A DNA stretch of 64,000 bases. Origin: Flavobacteriaceae bacterium (GTDB taxonomy: Bacteria; Bacteroidota; Bacteroidia; Flavobacteriales; Flavobacteriaceae). The notes beneath the pieces are model-generated. The model worked only from the letters and a program-made list of their open reading frames with translations, was not told the DNA's origin and ran no database searches. The stretch's first letter is position 1. Each line of letters begins with the position of its first letter. The position numbers and the translations under genes were made by a program. Location of the stretch: contig JAIXYI010000036.1 of NCBI GenBank assembly GCA_027490305.1, forward strand, positions 1 through 64,000, given 5' to 3'. This document shows positions 1 through 6,725 of the stretch, piece after piece.

Positions 1-1752
1 ATGAAAGGCATCAACGCCAGTTTCAATATCAATTACAACTTCAACAAATACCAAAAGCCGAGTCCGCAGATCCTTCTCAACGGAAAAGAGAAAAACCTAA
101 GCTGGCAGACGATGATCGGCTATAATTATATCGAAGGCGAAAACTTCAACCGCACCGTCCAGGACTTCACCTACTTCACGCCGGCAAAGCAACTCGACCA
201 ACGCAATCTGGCCGTTTTTCATTGGCGGAACTGGTATTGGAGAAGTGGCACCAACTATAAGATCAACGACCGTTCGAACCTGTTGTTCAACTACAATGTG
301 CACGTCTCGAACGATGAGGCCGGCAACGATGCCCTCACCACCGGGCCCGATATCGACTATCGCAACAATTCGGCTACGAAGTTCAAGACAGCCTCACACG
401 AAGCAGTGCTGCAATATAAAGTCAAGCTGGATACCATCGGGCGTACACTGGATGTTACCACATACGGCAATTACTTCGGTCGCGGCACCAAACTGCGGGG
501 TATTTCGGCCGAGAATGCCGATATGTCGTATAACAATAGCAACATCGACTTCGATATGTACAACTACTACCTGAAGTATGATTTCGCGATTCCGTTTGAA
601 AAGTGGAATTTCTCGATCAATACCGGAGGCAAATACAACGTGTTGAAGGTGAGTGATTTGGGTAAGTATAATTTCGACAGCGACACCGATGCGATCTTTG
701 GTTCAGGTGTGTATGCCGATACGATTGATTTCGACTATACCGAGAACAACCTGGCGTTCTATGCCGAGGCCCGCAAGAAATGGGGGAAACTGAACCTGAC
801 GGCCGGGTTGCGGTTCGAGGATTTTGACGTGACCCGTGAAGCCAGTACGGTGGCTGACCGCATCAAGTTCGTCAACAACAACCTGTTTCCGACCTTTAAC
901 GCCATGTATGAGTTGACCGACAAAATGAACGTGTCAGGATCGTACACCCGTAAGATCGCGCAACCGGGTTATTTCACGATTGACCCGAACATCAACAATG
1001 TCTATAACAAATACAACACGTCAGAGGGGAATTTGGACCTTCGTCCGGTGTTCTTCGATAATTTTGAATTCCGTTTCTCGGCTTTTGATTATGTGCAGGC
1101 CGGCCTGAATTATTCGGTTTCAACCGATAACAATCAGTTCATGCTGGAGGCAGCCGACGGCGAGTTGGTCAGCAACCGGACGTTCGTTTCATTTGACAAG
1201 ATGAAGGCGATTGGTGCGTATCTGAATTTCCCCATTCCGCTCGATTATATCTTCAAGGGGAAACAGGAGTTCCAGAATCGGATGGGGCAGCTTGATAAGA
1301 TGAATTACATCATGGCCAATATCGGATGGAATAAAACGATCACGGAAGGGTATCCGTTGGGTTATCCGAACAAAGGTACGTTCAACTTCGGTTTCCAGTC
1401 GCAGATTCTGTTGCCGTGGGGTATTACGAACAATATGTCCTACTTCCTCCTGCCAAAAGGGGTTTGGGAGATTTATCGTATCGACAAGCCGATCCAGAGT
1501 CTCGATATTTCGTTCAATAAGGATTTTATGGAAAAGAAACTCCGCGTCGGCCTCCACGCCTTCGACATCTTCAATGTGAATGAAGTGAATGCGTATGTCA
1601 CGGGTCGCAACCTTGACACCCGCTTCTATGAGAAGCAGGACAGCCGGGTATTCCGGGTGTCGCTTACCTACAACTTTGGAAACCTGAAGTTGGAGAAAGA
1701 AAATACCGACATCAACGTGGAGAAAGCCAACGGTGGTGGCGGCGGATTATAA
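1..1752 (+). CDS. TonB-dependent receptor, C-terminal part (5' end outside window)
   Basis: The open frame is already running at the first base, and the 583 residues are almost entirely alternating beta strands, so this is the barrel part of an outer-membrane receptor whose plug and signal peptide lie upstream. Aromatic-rich strands, a stretch resembling receptor barrels near residues 300-345 (SGSYTRKIAQPGYFTIDP, then NTSEGNLDLRP) and a C-terminal strand RVFRVSLTYNFG fit the 'outer membrane beta-barrel protein' subgroup of TonB-dependent receptors, which normally has 800-900 residues. A Gly-rich tail (GGGGGL) follows the last strand. The apparent ATG at base 1 is probably internal. Substrate cannot be told. 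A hairpin terminator follows within 30 bases. Confidence 0.8.
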   Translation: MKGINASFNINYNFNKYQKPSPQILLNGKEKNLSWQTMIGYNYIEGENFNRTVQDFTYFTPAKQLDQRNLAVFHWRNWYWRSGTNYKINDRSNLLFNYNVHVSNDEAGNDALTTGPDIDYRNNSATKFKTASHEAVLQYKVKLDTIGRTLDVTTYGNYFGRGTKLRGISAENADMSYNNSNIDFDMYNYYLKYDFAIPFEKWNFSINTGGKYNVLKVSDLGKYNFDSDTDAIFGSGVYADTIDFDYTENNLAFYAEARKKWGKLNLTAGLRFEDFDVTREASTVADRIKFVNNNLFPTFNAMYELTDKMNVSGSYTRKIAQPGYFTIDPNINNVYNKYNTSEGNLDLRPVFFDNFEFRFSAFDYVQAGLNYSVSTDNNQFMLEAADGELVSNRTFVSFDKMKAIGAYLNFPIPLDYIFKGKQEFQNRMGQLDKMNYIMANIGWNKTITEGYPLGYPNKGTFNFGFQSQILLPWGITNNMSYFLLPKGVWEIYRIDKPIQSLDISFNKDFMEKKLRVGLHAFDIFNVNEVNAYVTGRNLDTRFYEKQDSRVFRVSLTYNFGNLKLEKENTDINVEKANGGGGGL

Positions 1753-1778
1753 GTTATTGTTTAGGTTGATAGTGCAGG

Positions 1779-1806
1779 ACCCGGTCATTTGGCCGGGTTT
1801 TGCCGT
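1779..1806 (+). terminator. Rho-independent terminator of the receptor gene
   Basis: A 6-bp GC stem (ACCCGG at 1779-1784 with CCGGGT at 1793-1798), an 8-base loop and a T-rich tail lie 27 bases after the receptor stop codon. Confidence 0.75.
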
Positions 1807-1829
1807 TTTTAGGAGGCGGGATGGCATCA

Positions 1830-2180
1830 CTATTCTAATCGGGAGCGGAGTTCTGCTATTTCCTGTTTGAGCCGCACGATGTATTCGCGTTGCAATTCGA
1901 TCACATATCGTTCTTCTTCTACGGTAGAAGTGCGCTCAATAACAGGGGGATAGGCATTTCGAATCATCTCTCCTTTTCCTGTAAGCAACCACTCGGCTGA
2001 GATCTCAGGAAATGCGGCAAGAATATGATTCAGGGTCTCATCTTTCAGGTTGGCATTGCGTTTTAACGCCACCTGGATGGAGTTGTTTGACATGCCGATT
2101 TTCTTTTCAAACGCGCTGAAAGACAGGTTTTTGTCTTTGATAATCTTTCGAATACGAGCAATAGGCTTTTCCACTTCCAT
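1830..2180 (-). CDS. Small helix-turn-helix (XRE/CI-like) regulator
   Basis: A 116-residue protein if started at the internal ATG at 2180. The frame is open to 2267, but the extra N-terminal residues are not regulator-like. Residues 5-60 form a phage-repressor-type HTH (IIKDKNLSFSAFEKKIGMSN, then NNSIQVALKRN), followed by the segment ISAEWLLTGKGEM that is common after HTH domains in Bacteroidota repressors. The C-terminal 35 residues are a charged coiled coil (ELQREYIVRLKQEIAELRSRLE), a likely dimerisation helix. It is divergent from the 72-residue protein at 2288, the usual arrangement for a local repressor controlling its neighbour. Its targets are not known; control of the neighbouring accessory genes is an inference. 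Confidence 0.7.
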   Translation of the reverse strand: MEVEKPIARIRKIIKDKNLSFSAFEKKIGMSNNSIQVALKRNANLKDETLNHILAAFPEISAEWLLTGKGEMIRNAYPPVIERTSTVEEERYVIELQREYIVRLKQEIAELRSRLE

Positions 2181-2243
2181 GCGCAACAATGAACTTTTTT
2201 CTATTTTTTGTTGGAAAAAGCGTACAAAAATTAGAAAGTTGTT

Positions 2244-2251
2244 TATATTTG
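2244..2251 (+). promoter_or_regulatory. -7 promoter box (TATATTTG) for the 2288 gene
   Basis: Exact match to the Bacteroidota TAnnTTTG box 37 bases before the ATG at 2288. No TTTG element is seen at normal spacing, so the promoter may need help or be weak. Confidence 0.4.
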
Positions 2252-2287
2252 TTTCGTTCCCCTGCAAGATAGTGCTTTTCAGATGTT

Positions 2288-2506
2288 ATGACATTAGAAC
2301 AGTTAAAAAAAATGATGCGGTATGGCGATTATGCTACGCTGTCACGCATGCTTGAGATCAACCCAGAGGCTGCCAAAATGCGGCTTCTGCGGGGCGATGC
2401 AAAAGCTATGGAGGCCATGCAACTGTTGATAGAGAGCAGGGAGAAGTTAATTAAGGATTACATCGATCGCAAAGAGACGCCGAGCCTGGAACCCCATCAC
2501 AGGTAG
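2288..2506 (+). CDS. Small hypothetical protein, possible HTH
   Basis: A 72-residue hydrophilic protein, divergent from the HTH regulator. The section DYATLSRMLEINPEAAKMRL followed by RGDAKAMEAM has the spacing of a short helix-turn-helix, and the rest is a charged helix. I do not know a named family. Divergent pairing with a repressor is typical of phage-like or accessory modules, so it may be a second small regulator (Cro-like). The coding call rests on the sensible composition and its position behind a -7 box. Confidence 0.55.
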   Translation: MTLEQLKKMMRYGDYATLSRMLEINPEAAKMRLLRGDAKAMEAMQLLIESREKLIKDYIDRKETPSLEPHHR

Positions 2507-2668
2507 TCTTGACGCGAGCCACACAATTGTTATAAGCCTGTTGCGCACAACTGCGGGTGCGCACAAGCCCCTTCCGGAGTCGCGGCTACGTGACCGCGCC
2601 GGTATGTGGCTTGGTGCCAAGCAGGGAGTGTTAATGAATATGAATTTTATATGCCTAAAGTAAACAGT

Positions 2669-2947
2669 ATGGAGAAAACCATCATTTCAGTAAGCAGGAT
2701 TGCCGCCTGTTTCGGTATTGCGGCCCTCGTGTCATGTTCGGGGAAAGAACGCTCGCTTGACGGGCCTTCCCAGAAACTAAGTGCCGTGCCTATGTGCCAG
2801 TCGTCCCGGGAGCATACAGCGTCTGACGGGGCTCCGGCTTCCGGTAATCTTGAACCTGCGTATGAAGCGCGAGGTTTGTTATCGCAAGACGCAATACATT
2901 ATGGGGGTTCGCTATCGGAACGTAAAAAGCGTGACGATACGCCCTAG
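2669..2947 (+). CDS. Small lipoprotein-like open frame, possibly a relic
   Basis: From the ATG at 2669 the frame gives 92 residues that begin like a lipoprotein: a polar start (MEKTII), a hydrophobic stretch and a lipobox ending in ALVSC before GKER. The remainder is low in hydrophobic content and has no recognisable domain. The last third (from about 2852) lies in DNA that recurs at 4812-4920, where the same frame is interrupted by a stop, so the coding status of this part is doubtful. It may be a live exported peptide or a decayed fragment. Confidence 0.35.
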   Translation: MEKTIISVSRIAACFGIAALVSCSGKERSLDGPSQKLSAVPMCQSSREHTASDGAPASGNLEPAYEARGLLSQDAIHYGGSLSERKKRDDTP

Positions 2948-2960
2948 CAATCGGGATTCG
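2852..2960 (+). repeat. Diverged repeat, copy 1 (partner 4812-4920)
   Basis: Starting at the shared word CCTGCGTATGAAGC, this stretch aligns by eye with 4812-4920 over about 110 bases with many substitutions. In one frame both copies read as a similar basic peptide beginning LRMK, so it may derive from an old gene. It precedes the 77-bp repeat in both places, making a composite duplicated segment. Confidence 0.55.
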
Positions 2961-3122
2961 CGTGGGAACCGGCATAAGGGAACTGTTGGCTGATTCCAGG
3001 CATTTAACAACGCGTCTATTTGCCTAACGGTAGGGGATCTCGCCTTTGTTGGTTCTTTTGAAACCAGATGAAGTGATGTTGGTGAACCAATCCACCTACA
3101 TCCGCCAAAGGCAAGGTTCCGC

Positions 3123-3199
3123 GCGACTATGCCATTTACAAAGCGTTTTAAAGTCGGACAAGCCGAAACAGCGACGTATTTCTGAAAGTAGGCAGTAAC
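3123..3199 (+). repeat. 77-bp near-perfect direct repeat, copy 1
   Basis: Bases 3123-3199 match 5018-5094 at 75 of 77 positions (differences: T/C in the word CCATTYACAAAG and A/C in GGACMAGCC). This copy ends 184 bases before the exported protein at 3384; the other ends 16 bases before the exported protein at 5111. The near-identity contrasts with the diverged DNA around it and implies recent duplication, gene conversion or function. It contains TATTTCTG, one mismatch from the TAnnTTTG box. Confidence 0.85.
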
Positions 3200-3383
3200 A
3201 GATTGGCAATTTCAAAACGGTAATTAAGAGACTTACCATCTCAATGCAGGTCACTTATTTTAGAGGTTTGTTAGTAAGTGAAACCCACAATTAAACCAAC
3301 CACAAAAAAAACAGCCCTGACTTTGAATTGTTTTCGAAGACACAAAGTAAGGACTGCTATAATTAGTAAATCTAAACAAAGTA

Positions 3384-3983
3384 ATGAAAAAATTAGTTTT
3401 TACAGCGCTACTGTCGCTATTATTTGCCCTGGTTTCCAACGCGCAAAAAGCAGAATTGCAAGATTGGCATAACATGATGAAAACGTATAGTGAAAAAATC
3501 GATTTGGTCTTGAAAGAAGAATGTCCGAAAGACGTCGACTTTAAGAAGTTTAAGGAAGGTGTGAGAACCGGTGCCTATGAGCTGTCAAAAGACGCCGTTT
3601 CCAAAGTATCAGCGCTAACCACGCCGATAAAGGAATACGCGATTCAACTTGCCGAAGTGCAAAAAATTGACATTTCGGACTTAAGTCAGGACGAGTTACT
3701 CGTTATGGGTGCCTCAATTCCTCCTTTGGAAATAAGTGGAGACATCATGGTTGCCAATGGCACGCCTGCCCAATTGACCGGACCAGAAGTATGGGACTGT
3801 TTAACCGAGGCGGTAGGACTTGGCGCAGCGGGTGCGCTCGGTACTTTTGCGTTGGATGCTGCCGGAATAAAAATATTGACGAAAGCGATCACAAAGTTTT
3901 TGGTGAAAAACTTGGGTTGGGTTGGAGTAGCAATTACGGTTGCGGACTTTAGTTTCTGTATTTACGAACAATCACAAGATTAG
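3384..3983 (+). CDS. Exported protein with hydrophobic Gly/Ala-rich C-terminal domain; bacteriocin-like candidate
   Basis: A 199-residue protein with a clear signal peptide (residues 1-20, ending VSNAQ). The middle is polar and mostly helical. The last 65 residues are different: an acidic WDCL entry, a Gly/Ala-rich segment (AVGLGAAGALGTFALDAAG), a basic amphipathic stretch (KILTKAITKFLVKN) and a second hydrophobic run (GWVGVAITVADFSFC). Two cysteines, about residues 139 and 192, bracket this domain and could form a disulfide. This layout resembles membrane-active bacteriocin-type peptides carried on an exported precursor, but I recognise no named family. Its stop is 4 bases before the small membrane protein at 3988, so the two are co-transcribed. 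Function is inference. Confidence 0.7.
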   Translation: MKKLVFTALLSLLFALVSNAQKAELQDWHNMMKTYSEKIDLVLKEECPKDVDFKKFKEGVRTGAYELSKDAVSKVSALTTPIKEYAIQLAEVQKIDISDLSQDELLVMGASIPPLEISGDIMVANGTPAQLTGPEVWDCLTEAVGLGAAGALGTFALDAAGIKILTKAITKFLVKNLGWVGVAITVADFSFCIYEQSQD

Positions 3984-3987
3984 GATT

Positions 3988-4188
3988 ATGAAAAAAACGG
4001 AAGCTTATTTGATTGCCGCTGTGGCCATTGCTTTGATCCTAATTAGGGTAACGTACTATGTCTTGGCGTTAGGCTTTGACAGGAAGGTTGATTCACTTCA
4101 AACCATTTCAGGCAATCTGATATTTTTCTTTTTCCTTTATATCACTTTCAAGTACATCCGCCTGCTCAGTAAGGGCAAGGAAGAGTAG
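3988..4188 (+). CDS. Two-helix small membrane protein, cassette A
   Basis: A 66-residue protein with two hydrophobic helices (about residues 6-29 and 42-56) separated by a short charged loop, and a basic tail. The ATG at 3988 is chosen over an earlier in-frame ATG because it sits 4 bases after the upstream stop and matches the start of the paralogue at 5985. The two paralogues are identical at 53 of 66 positions, and the second helix with its tail (ISGNLIFFFFLYITFKYIRL) is the same in both. Each follows a different exported protein, which suggests a shared helper or protection role. No family was recognised. Confidence 0.75.
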   Translation: MKKTEAYLIAAVAIALILIRVTYYVLALGFDRKVDSLQTISGNLIFFFFLYITFKYIRLLSKGKEE

Positions 4189-4196
4189 ATTGAATT

Positions 4197-4250
4197 ATGA
4201 AGTCCTGGTTTATAGGTAGTGGCATAAAAACCATCACGTTCATATGGTAA
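4197..4250 (+). pseudogene. Truncated start of a gene like the one at 6194
   Basis: Following the cassette A membrane protein, the words GATTGAATTATGAAGT and then CTGG are shared with the junction at 6184-6205, where a gene starts by ATGA overlap in cassette B. Here the frame closes after 17 residues (MKSWFIGSGIKTITFIW). It is best read as the broken 5' end of a third cassette gene. Confidence 0.5.
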
Positions 4251-4265
4251 AGGATTTTAAAGGGA

Positions 4266-4682
4266 ATGGGAAATAGTAAAGCTAAAATGATTTACGCGTT
4301 CATTTTTGATGCAGTCATTTCAAACGTTATCGGGTTATTGTTTTTCTCGATTTTTGACATCGAAGAAAACGTGAAGACCGGTAGTTTAGGTGCGAACGTA
4401 AGCTACGGGCTTTCCCTGTAAATAGTTGTATTTCTGTTGTATAATCTAATGTTTGATTGTATCCATAAAGGCGTCACCTTTGGCAAATTGGTATTTTCTA
4501 TAAAAGTAGTAAGTATTGAAAACAGCGAAAAAACCGCCTTACATACACGTATTTGGAGAACAATTTAAAAAATGGTTAGTACCATTTTTATCCCCATTTC
4601 GGGGGTCATTTATTTGTATAACGGCGTTACAATCCATGAACGATTTTCCAAGACGAAAACTATCCGTTACCAGAAAAACTGA
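4266..4682 (+). pseudogene. RDD-family membrane protein pseudogene with two in-frame stops
   Basis: One reading frame runs from ATG 4266 to TGA 4682 and is interrupted only by TAA at 4419 and TAA at 4566. Joined, it gives about 138 residues with the RDD-family plan: first helix (YAFIFDAVISNVIGLLFFSI), second helix followed by the diagnostic Gly-Lys motif (HKGVTFGKLVFSIKVVSIEN), a short IWRTI segment and a last hydrophobic stretch with a HERFSKTKTI ending like the HD-x-x-(A/S)-x-T end of RDD domains. Family length is normally 130-160 residues, so the whole gene is present but dead. A sequencing error or stop readthrough is the alternative. Confidence 0.65.
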
Positions 4683-4708
4683 ATGTCCGGGAAAAAGTAA
4701 CGTAACTT

Positions 4709-4831
4709 ATGAAATCAATGGTGTTATTGGTAGTACTCATAGTGCTACCAATGCCCTTTTATGCACAGTCGGATGTAACGTCTGGCAGGGTTTCGTCCGC
4801 CGCCAATCAAGAGCCTGCGTATGAAGCATGA
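4709..4831 (+). pseudogene. Short chimeric exported-peptide fragment
   Basis: The 40-residue frame starts with a good signal peptide ending PFYAQSDV. The 24 bases coding CCCTTTTATGCACAGTCGGA and the following TGTA are identical to the same place in the gene at 6194. After that it changes to a segment ending EPAYEA, which matches the end region of the frame at 2669, and then stops. The fragment therefore joins the start of one cassette gene to the tail of another, a recombination scar. Secretion of a 20-residue peptide cannot be ruled out. Confidence 0.5.
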
Positions 4832-4920
4832 TGTGTATTATGGCACGGCGCAACTTGCTATTGGGGTCCGTTGGATCATAAAAAGCATGACAATGCGCAA
4901 AAGTAATCGGATGCATGGGG
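4812..4920 (+). repeat. Diverged repeat, copy 2 (partner 2852-2960)
   Basis: Aligns with 2852-2960 from the word CCTGCGTATGAAGC onward. It is followed by the second 77-bp repeat after about 97 bases, against about 162 bases in copy 1, so the spacer between the two conserved blocks has changed length. Confidence 0.55.
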
Positions 4921-5017
4921 TAATCGGCTTAAAGGGCCCAATGGATCTATTATGTCCAACTGGTATAGCGTGACGATAACAACTTGATACAGAACGTGCG
5001 CGGCGGCCGGGTCCCGT

Positions 5018-5094
5018 GCGACTATGCCATTCACAAAGCGTTTTAAAGTCGGACCAGCCGAAACAGCGACGTATTTCTGAAAGTAGGCAGTAAC
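5018..5094 (+). repeat. 77-bp near-perfect direct repeat, copy 2
   Basis: Second copy of the 3123-3199 repeat with two mismatches. It ends 16 bases upstream of the ATG at 5111 and so may supply the promoter or leader of that gene. Confidence 0.85.
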
Positions 5095-5110
5095 GTAATT
5101 CTATTTTTAT

Positions 5111-5899
5111 ATGAAAGAACGATTTTTGAGGTTGACTGAGAATCATGCCAATTCAACCAGGGGAAAAGCGATGTTGTTGGTGTGTTGTTTTATCTCCTCT
5201 TTAAGCTTTACTTCCTGCGATGCGATGTCCGATAACATGGCAAATTGGGGGAAGAAAACAATGTCATATCGTATAAGTCCTACATCAGGCGAAGCGGCTA
5301 TATACTCGTTTAGTGGTCAAACAGAATTCAGGGTTGTTAAAGACAAGGTAGAGGGTAACGAGTTTACCGCGTATTTCGTTGATGGGGGAAGAGTTAATTT
5401 TGTGGTTTTCCAAAACACCGATTTCCAGGAAAGTTTGGAGGACGGTCTTTACGATATTCACGTCTATGCCAATGGAGTAACGCTTTTCAACCAAGTCACG
5501 AAGAGCACGGTTTTTATTGGAATCGATGACGCCACCTCTATCTCCCTTCTCGAGACTATCGGTAGTGCGAATTTTGATTCGGTTAATACTTCAGGAGCCG
5601 GTTTTGTATTCAATTGGGGTACTTCTGAGACTTATAAGGGTAAAGACCTAAAAAGTATAAAAGAATCCGGAATAACAACATTGAGGGTTATCCACTCGCT
5701 TGTAAAGGATATATCGGCTTCTGATGACGATGACTGTGATAGTGGCGGTGAAGGATCTAGTTCCTGCTCTACCACTGTGGGAGGATCCGCTCAGTCGACG
5801 GGATGTTCAGTTAGTTGCAAAACAGGTTATTATGCATGTTGTGTCAAAGGAGGCTTCTTCTCAGCGCAGTCCTGCAAATGCAAGAAAGAAAAGAAATAA
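5111..5899 (+). CDS. Lipoprotein with Cys-rich natural-product-like C-terminal tail
   Basis: A 262-residue protein whose N-terminus carries RGK followed by a hydrophobic stretch and the lipobox SFTSC, so the Cys at about residue 36 should be lipidated. The ATG at 5111 is kept because it retains the basic residues before the hydrophobic core; ATG 5171 is the alternative. The middle 170 residues look like beta strands and resemble no family I can name. The end changes abruptly: an acidic run (SDDDDCDSGGEGSSSC), a Ser/Gly/Thr linker, then the tail GCSVSCKTGYYACC with CKCKKEKK at the end. Such CxxxCxxGYYACC tails occur at the C-terminus of small Bacteroidota precursors suspected of being processed peptides. 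Followed by the cassette B membrane protein at 5985. Confidence 0.7.
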   Translation: MKERFLRLTENHANSTRGKAMLLVCCFISSLSFTSCDAMSDNMANWGKKTMSYRISPTSGEAAIYSFSGQTEFRVVKDKVEGNEFTAYFVDGGRVNFVVFQNTDFQESLEDGLYDIHVYANGVTLFNQVTKSTVFIGIDDATSISLLETIGSANFDSVNTSGAGFVFNWGTSETYKGKDLKSIKESGITTLRVIHSLVKDISASDDDDCDSGGEGSSSCSTTVGGSAQSTGCSVSCKTGYYACCVKGGFFSAQSCKCKKEKK

Positions 5900-5984
5900 T
5901 CCAGATGGTGTTTAGTATATCATATCTAGTTGGGGTTGCTGACTTCAGCTTTCATATATTGACGAATCTCAAGATTAGAGAATT

Positions 5985-6197
5985 ATGAAAAAAACAGAGA
6001 GTTATTTGATTGCCGTTCTTGCCATCATGCTGTTGCTGATTAGGGTAACGTATTATGTGTTGGCATTTGGTTTTGACAGGGAGATTGATTCGCTTAGGAA
6101 TATTTCAGGCAATCTGATATTTTTCTTTTTCCTTTATATCACTTTCAAGTACATACGCCTGCTCAGTAAGGACAATGAAAAGTCGATTGAATTATGA
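5985..6197 (+). CDS. Two-helix small membrane protein, cassette B
   Basis: A 70-residue paralogue of the protein at 3988 with the same two helices and loop; differences are concentrated in the first helix and in the last residues. It lies 85 bases after the lipoprotein at 5111 and overlaps the next gene by ATGA at 6194-6197, implying translational coupling. Conservation of this protein while its upstream partner changes from an exported Gly-rich protein (3384) to a lipoprotein (5111) suggests a general role in export, anchoring or self-protection. No known family. Confidence 0.75.
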   Translation: MKKTESYLIAVLAIMLLLIRVTYYVLAFGFDREIDSLRNISGNLIFFFFLYITFKYIRLLSKDNEKSIEL

Positions 6198-6598
6198 AGT
6201 TCTGGATGTTATCGGTAGCACTATGGCTACTACCCACGCCCTTTTATGCACAGTCGGATGTAGACAAAGTGCTAAAAGGAGGAGAGATTCTGGTGAATGG
6301 ATTGTCTTTTTTCACTGGCGGAAAGTCCGAAAGCAAGTCCGCAAATTCCAAAACTATCGAGAGTGTGTGCGTAAAGAACAAACTTGCAGAGAAGATCGTT
6401 TTCAGAATTACGGGACTGAACGAGGACGGTGACGACGTCAAAAAAGAAATGGTCATCCAAAAAGACGGAAAAGAATGCGTTTTTGAACTACCAAAAGGCA
6501 TCTATACCTATGAAATTGTGTTGGCAAATAAAGAGATATTCAAAAAAGGCGAATACAAATTCAATGATGAAATTACAATTACCGTAAAAGAAGAATAA
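6194..6598 (+). CDS. Small exported beta-strand protein, cassette B
   Basis: A 134-residue protein with a signal peptide (MKFWMLSVALWLLPTPFYAQ). The mature part has a short Gly/Ser region and then about 85 residues of beta strands (VCVKNKLAEKIVFRITGLNE onward) with the rhythm of an Ig-like or carbohydrate-binding-like sandwich, ending ITITVKEE. The start is fixed by ATGA overlap with the membrane protein. Its leader DNA is shared with the fragment at 4709, so related copies once existed in cassette A. Followed by a strong terminator, making it the last gene of the cassette. Function unknown. Confidence 0.7.
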   Translation: MKFWMLSVALWLLPTPFYAQSDVDKVLKGGEILVNGLSFFTGGKSESKSANSKTIESVCVKNKLAEKIVFRITGLNEDGDDVKKEMVIQKDGKECVFELPKGIYTYEIVLANKEIFKKGEYKFNDEITITVKEE

Positions 6599-6615
6599 CC
6601 AACCACACGATGCCC

Positions 6616-6654
6616 GAAGCAGTTTTGGCACATGCCGAAACTGCTTCTTTTTTG
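6616..6654 (+). terminator. Rho-independent terminator of cassette B
   Basis: A 10-bp stem (GAAGCAGTTT at 6616-6625 with AAACTGCTTC at 6638-6647) followed by seven T. It is 18 bases after the stop at 6598. Confidence 0.85.
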
Positions 6655-6725
6655 AATTTATACTCCCTTCTTGGAAAAAAAAATCCGCTACATCGTAACG
6701 GATTCTTTTATAAAAAGCAATTCGA

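Noticed and set aside
2781-2993. Second frame reading LRMKREVCYRK in the diverged repeat
   Set aside because: Similar peptides are read in both copies, but neither has a credible start or ribosome site, and a rival frame overlaps; left as a repeat only.
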